In this document: positions 60,434-64,000 of the stretch, in pieces
Position numbering within the stretch: the first letter of the stretch is position 1
Layout of the letters: the number at the start of each line of letters is the position of its first letter
DNA from: JAHEJA01 sp965656445
GTDB lineage: Bacteria; Pseudomonadota; Alphaproteobacteria; Rhodobacterales; Rhodobacteraceae
NCBI GenBank assembly: GCA_965656445.1
Contig: CBFHKO010000004.1
Span: forward strand, 74,624 to 138,623
DNA length: 64,000 bases
Direction of reading: 5' to 3'
Program-made: the position numbers and the translations under genes
The notes under the pieces: model-generated
What the model was told of the DNA's origin: nothing
Seen by the model: only the letters and a program-made list of their open reading frames with translations
The model's database searches: none

Positions 60434-60793
60434 ATGAAATTCACCGAAGAACATGAATGGCTCAGAATAGAAGACGATCTGGTTGTTGTCGGCATCACCG
60501 AACATGCAAGCACCCAACTGGGCGATGTTGTGTTTGTTGAGCTCCCCGACGAGGGCGACACAGTGTCCAAAGATGACGAGATTGTTGTGATCGAAAGCGT
60601 CAAGGCCGCGTCTGATATCTTGGCTCCGATTGATGGGGAAATCATTGAGGTGAACCAATTGCTTTTGGATGAACCAAGCAAAGTCAACGAAGATCCAATG
60701 GGGGATGCGTGGTTCTTTAAGATCAAGCCAGATGACCTGTCCCAAATGGACGAATACATGGACGAGGCCGCCTATAACAAATTGATCGCCTAA
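60434..60793 (+). CDS. gcvH: Glycine cleavage system H protein
   Basis: A 119-residue lipoyl carrier: MKFTEEHEWLRIEDDLVVVGITEHA at the N-terminus and VVIESVKAASDILAPIDGEI with the lipoylated Lys. The length is normal. It shuttles the aminomethyl arm between GcvP, GcvT and dihydrolipoamide dehydrogenase. ATAGGAG precedes its start, 19 bases after gcvT. Confidence 0.98.
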   Translation: MKFTEEHEWLRIEDDLVVVGITEHASTQLGDVVFVELPDEGDTVSKDDEIVVIESVKAASDILAPIDGEIIEVNQLLLDEPSKVNEDPMGDAWFFKIKPDDLSQMDEYMDEAAYNKLIA

Positions 60794-60855
60794 GTCAGCC
60801 CTCTGGTGGGGCGGTTATCGCCCCCCATTTGACCTCAGTAACGTCGGAGCACATC

Positions 60856-63708
60856 ATGCCATTTACACCAACAGATTACCTCCCCTATGACTTTGCCAAT
60901 CGGCGTCATATTGGGCCGTCTCCTTCTGAAATGGCTGACATGTTGGACACGCTCGGTGTGGGCTCTCTGGATGAACTGATTGATCAAACATTGCCAAAGT
61001 CGATCCGCCAAAAAGAACCCCTCAATTTTGGAAAACCGAAATCAGAGCGCGAATTGTTGCATCATATGCGGCGCACAGCTGCCAAGAACAAAGTTTTAAC
61101 AAGCCTGATCGGTCAAGGTTACCACGGCACAGTGACGCCCCCGGTGATCCAGCGCAATATTTTGGAAAATCCCGCGTGGTACACGGCCTATACCCCGTAT
61201 CAGCCAGAGATTTCTCAAGGGCGATTAGAAGCCTTGTTAAATTACCAGACCATGATTTCCGATTTGACAGGGTTAGAAATTGCAAATGCCTCTCTCTTAG
61301 ACGAAGCGACAGCCTGCGCAGAAGCCATGACAATGGCGCAGCGCGTGGCCAAATCCAAGGCAAAAGGGTTCTTTGTTGACGAAAACTGTCACCCCCAAAA
61401 CATCGCCGTTATGCAAACACGCGCCAAACCATTGGGCATTGAGATCATTATAGGATCGCCCGATGATTTGGACCCCAGCGCGGTGTTTGGTGCGATCTTC
61501 CAATATCCGGGCACCTACGGCCACGTGCGTGATTTCACAGACATCATTGACGCACTGCATGAGGCCAAGGCCATCGGCATCGTCGCCGCGGATCCAATGG
61601 CGCTGACGCTCTTAAAGGAACCCGGTGCTATGGGCGCGGATATTGCCGTCGGCAGCACACAGCGCTTTGGCGTTCCTGTAGGATATGGCGGACCTCATGC
61701 GGCCTATATGGCGACAAAAGATGCCTTCAAACGGTCCATGCCGGGCCGTATCGTTGGTGTTTCCATTGATAGCCATGGCAACAAAGCCTATCGGCTGTCG
61801 CTGCAAACGCGCGAACAACATATTCGCCGCGAAAAGGCGACCTCAAATGTCTGTACGGCCCAAGCGCTCTTGGCTGTTATGGCCTCATTCTATGCCGTCT
61901 TTCATGGACCAGAAGGGCTTAAGGCCATAGCACAGCGGATCCACCGCAAAACGGTCCGCATGGCCAAAGTCCTAGAAGAAGCGGGATTTACCATTGAACC
62001 CACAGCCTTCTTTGACACGATCACCGTTAATGTCGGGTTGTTGCAACGCGGCGTCTTGCAAGCGGCGGTGAACAATGGTGTGAACCTGCGCAAAGTCGGG
62101 GATGACCGCGTTGGGATCACCTTGGATGAATATTGCCGCAGCTCAACCACAGAGGCCGTCTGGCAGGCCTTTGGGATAGATCGCAAAGACGATGATTTAG
62201 CACCAGAATACCGCGTTCCAGACGCCCTTCATCGGGTGACCTCCTATTTGGAACATGATGTCTTTCACATGAACCGCGCCGAAACAGAGATGATGCGCTA
62301 CATGCGCCGTCTTGCCGATCGTGACTTGGCCCTTGATCGCGCGATGATCCCACTTGGATCCTGTACGATGAAACTGAATTCAGCCGCAGAAATGATGCCC
62401 GTCAGCTGGCGTGAGTTTTCCCTATTGCACCCCTTCGCCCCTAAGGATCAGGCCTTGGGTTATGAGGAAATGATCACTGATCTCTCGGACAAACTCTGTG
62501 ACATCACGGGATATGACGCGATTTCAATGCAGCCCAATTCGGGCGCGCAAGGCGAATATGCAGGCCTCTTGACGATTTCAGAATATCACACTGCAAACGG
62601 CGAAGGGCATCGGAACGTCTGTTTGATCCCAACATCGGCGCATGGCACCAATCCCGCCTCTGCGCAAATGGTAGGATGGAAAGTGGTCCCGGTTGAATCA
62701 GATGAAAACGGGGATATCGACCTAGAAGATTTCCGCAGCAAAGCAGAGACATACAAAGACCACTTAGCGGGCTGCATGATCACTTATCCCTCAACCCACG
62801 GCGTGTTTGAGGAAACCATTCATGAAGTCTGCGACATCACCCATTCCTTTGGTGGGAAGGTCTATATTGATGGGGCCAATATGAATGCCATGGTGGGCCT
62901 CTCACGCCCCGGAGATCTGGGCGGAGACGTTAGCCATTTGAATTTGCATAAAACGTTCTGCATTCCCCACGGCGGCGGCGGCCCCGGCATGGGACCTATC
63001 GGTGTCAAAGCACACCTGATCCCCCACCTCCCGGGACACCCTGCGACAGAGGACACCACAACCGGCCCAGTATCCGCAGCCCCCTTTGGATCCCCAAGCT
63101 TGCTCCCGATTAGCTGGGCCTATGTCCTGATGATGGGCGGCGAAGGCCTGACCCAAGCAACACGTGTGGCGATTTTGAACGCCAATTACATCGCCAAGCG
63201 GTTGGAGGGTGCCTATGATGTTTTATACAAGGGCAAGAACGGTCGCGTGGCGCATGAATGCATTCTAGATGTGCGACCCTTTGATGACAGCGCACATGTC
63301 ACCGTCGAGGACATCGCAAAGCGGCTTATGGACTGCGGATTTCACGCGCCCACAATGAGCTGGCCTGTTGCAGGGACGCTGATGGTTGAGCCAACAGAGT
63401 CTGAGACCAAAGCCGAATTGGACCGTTTCTGTGACGCAATGCTCGCGATCCGCGACGAAATCAAAGCGATCGAAGCAGGTGACATTGATCCAGACAACAA
63501 CCCACTCAAAAACGCACCTCACACCGTCGAAGACCTCATCGGCGACTGGGACCGCCCCTATTCTCGGGAACAAGGCTGCTATCCTCCCGGTTCCTTCCGC
63601 GTGGACAAATACTGGCCACCCGTTAACCGCGTCGATAACGTCTATGGCGACCGCAACCTCGTGTGCACTTGTCCACCGATGTCAGAGTATGCCGAAGCGG
63701 CGGAATGA
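60856..63708 (+). CDS. gcvP: Glycine dehydrogenase (decarboxylating), P protein
   Basis: A 950-residue single-chain PLP enzyme that decarboxylates glycine. FANRHIGPSPSEM-like entry (RRHIGPSPSEMADML), TALYHMRRTAAKN-like region, the PLP site LNLHKTFCIPHGGGGPGMGPIGVK (with the catalytic Lys) and the late WGRPYSREQGCYP-type region are present. ATG 60856 has CGGAGC upstream, and nine extra codons of open frame precede it. Last gene of the gcv operon. Confidence 0.97.
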   Translation: MPFTPTDYLPYDFANRRHIGPSPSEMADMLDTLGVGSLDELIDQTLPKSIRQKEPLNFGKPKSERELLHHMRRTAAKNKVLTSLIGQGYHGTVTPPVIQRNILENPAWYTAYTPYQPEISQGRLEALLNYQTMISDLTGLEIANASLLDEATACAEAMTMAQRVAKSKAKGFFVDENCHPQNIAVMQTRAKPLGIEIIIGSPDDLDPSAVFGAIFQYPGTYGHVRDFTDIIDALHEAKAIGIVAADPMALTLLKEPGAMGADIAVGSTQRFGVPVGYGGPHAAYMATKDAFKRSMPGRIVGVSIDSHGNKAYRLSLQTREQHIRREKATSNVCTAQALLAVMASFYAVFHGPEGLKAIAQRIHRKTVRMAKVLEEAGFTIEPTAFFDTITVNVGLLQRGVLQAAVNNGVNLRKVGDDRVGITLDEYCRSSTTEAVWQAFGIDRKDDDLAPEYRVPDALHRVTSYLEHDVFHMNRAETEMMRYMRRLADRDLALDRAMIPLGSCTMKLNSAAEMMPVSWREFSLLHPFAPKDQALGYEEMITDLSDKLCDITGYDAISMQPNSGAQGEYAGLLTISEYHTANGEGHRNVCLIPTSAHGTNPASAQMVGWKVVPVESDENGDIDLEDFRSKAETYKDHLAGCMITYPSTHGVFEETIHEVCDITHSFGGKVYIDGANMNAMVGLSRPGDLGGDVSHLNLHKTFCIPHGGGGPGMGPIGVKAHLIPHLPGHPATEDTTTGPVSAAPFGSPSLLPISWAYVLMMGGEGLTQATRVAILNANYIAKRLEGAYDVLYKGKNGRVAHECILDVRPFDDSAHVTVEDIAKRLMDCGFHAPTMSWPVAGTLMVEPTESETKAELDRFCDAMLAIRDEIKAIEAGDIDPDNNPLKNAPHTVEDLIGDWDRPYSREQGCYPPGSFRVDKYWPPVNRVDNVYGDRNLVCTCPPMSEYAEAAE

Positions 63709-63892
63709 GAGTGCAAATCCTAAGTTGGCTTTATCGGCCACTCAGGGAACTCAATAGATTTTTGGCAATGCGTAGCGCTTTGCCAAAATCACGCCAGACA
63801 CCAGTAATCTAGAGTGGTGTTAAATCGTTTGTTTTTTGGGGGGTGTGTTTAGATCGTATAGAGAGCTACATATTTTATGTTGGTATTTATTA
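63709..63892. other. Spacer between gcvP and 5S rRNA
   Basis: About 180 bases with no supported gene. The right part is AT-rich and lies downstream of the minus-strand rRNA transcript; I see no clear T-tailed terminator. Confidence 0.5.
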
Positions 63893-64000
63893 GGTTTGGC
63901 GGTGACTTACTCTCCCACACCTTAAGATGCAGTACCATCAGCGCAACGGTGCTTAACGGCCGGGTTCGGAAAGGGACCGGGTGTTTCACTCGTGCTATTG
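63893..64000 (-). rRNA. rrf: 5S ribosomal RNA, partial (5' end outside window)
   Basis: Read on the minus strand, the sequence contains the 5S core: AGTGAAACACCCGGTCCC, TTTCCGAACCCGGCCGTTAAG, and the 3' part GGGAGAGTAAGTCACCGCC near 63897. It ends around 63893, and the 5' end runs off the right edge, so a 16S-23S-5S operon on the minus strand continues beyond base 64000. Confidence 0.93.

Overview
The window looks like chromosome of a marine Rhodobacteraceae (Roseobacter-group) alphaproteobacterium. Supporting signs are a class II (B12-dependent) ribonucleotide reductase, short-form HisG with HisZ, a 318-residue malyl-CoA/beta-methylmalyl-CoA lyase, small alphaproteobacterial families (DUF1244, DUF1489, the acidic FYDLN-type protein), a tandem glycine riboswitch ahead of gcvT, and intergenic elements of the GAGTATTTTTGCAAA type that are common in this family. 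Gene density is very high. I see no insertion sequence, phage or CRISPR array. Assignments rest on reading protein motifs by eye; no database search was run.

Left part (1-13 kb): on the minus strand rpmI-rplT with a strong terminator, then a methyltransferase, pheS and a truncated glutamine amidotransferase running off the edge. Next come pyk, an N-formylglutamate amidohydrolase with a DUF1244 protein, a MATE exporter with gltX, a DUF1801 protein, a Tat-exported metallo-beta-lactamase-fold hydrolase, an Hsp70-like protein and a DadA-like amino acid oxidoreductase.

12.7-24 kb: a complete Leu/Ile/Val-type ABC importer (livG, livH, livM, binding protein, livF) bracketed by two AMP-forming acyl-CoA ligases. 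Divergent from it are a PAS hybrid histidine kinase and an OmpR-type response regulator. The layout suggests import of an organic acid with activation to its CoA ester.

24-33.8 kb: SseB-like protein, uracil-DNA glycosylase-like protein, nrdJ, DUF1489, the operon hisS-hisZ-hisG, a short-chain dehydrogenase and a periplasmic 19-repeat MORN protein. 33.8-38.7 kb: slyX and a small surface-glycan set (GT2-like, alpha/beta hydrolase-like, GT32-like).

38.7-55 kb: leuA behind what looks like a leucine attenuation leader (28-codon leader peptide with Leu-Asp-Leu-Leu-Leu-Leu plus competing stem-loops), then short RNase G, Maf, infA, a nitrilase-family amidase, arylesterase divergent from an ABC/FtsX exporter, an inositol-phosphatase-family enzyme, an orphan urtA, tRNA-Ala(GGC), a FYDLN protein, a metallopeptidase, a GntR regulator and accA.

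55-64 kb: mcl1 divergent from a three-gene D-amino acid/D-glutamate catabolic operon (DgcN-like, DgcA-like, D-amino acid aminotransferase), a gamma-glutamylcyclotransferase-like protein, the glycine-riboswitch gcvT-gcvH-gcvP operon, and at the right edge the 3' part of a minus-strand 5S rRNA, so an rRNA operon lies beyond the window.
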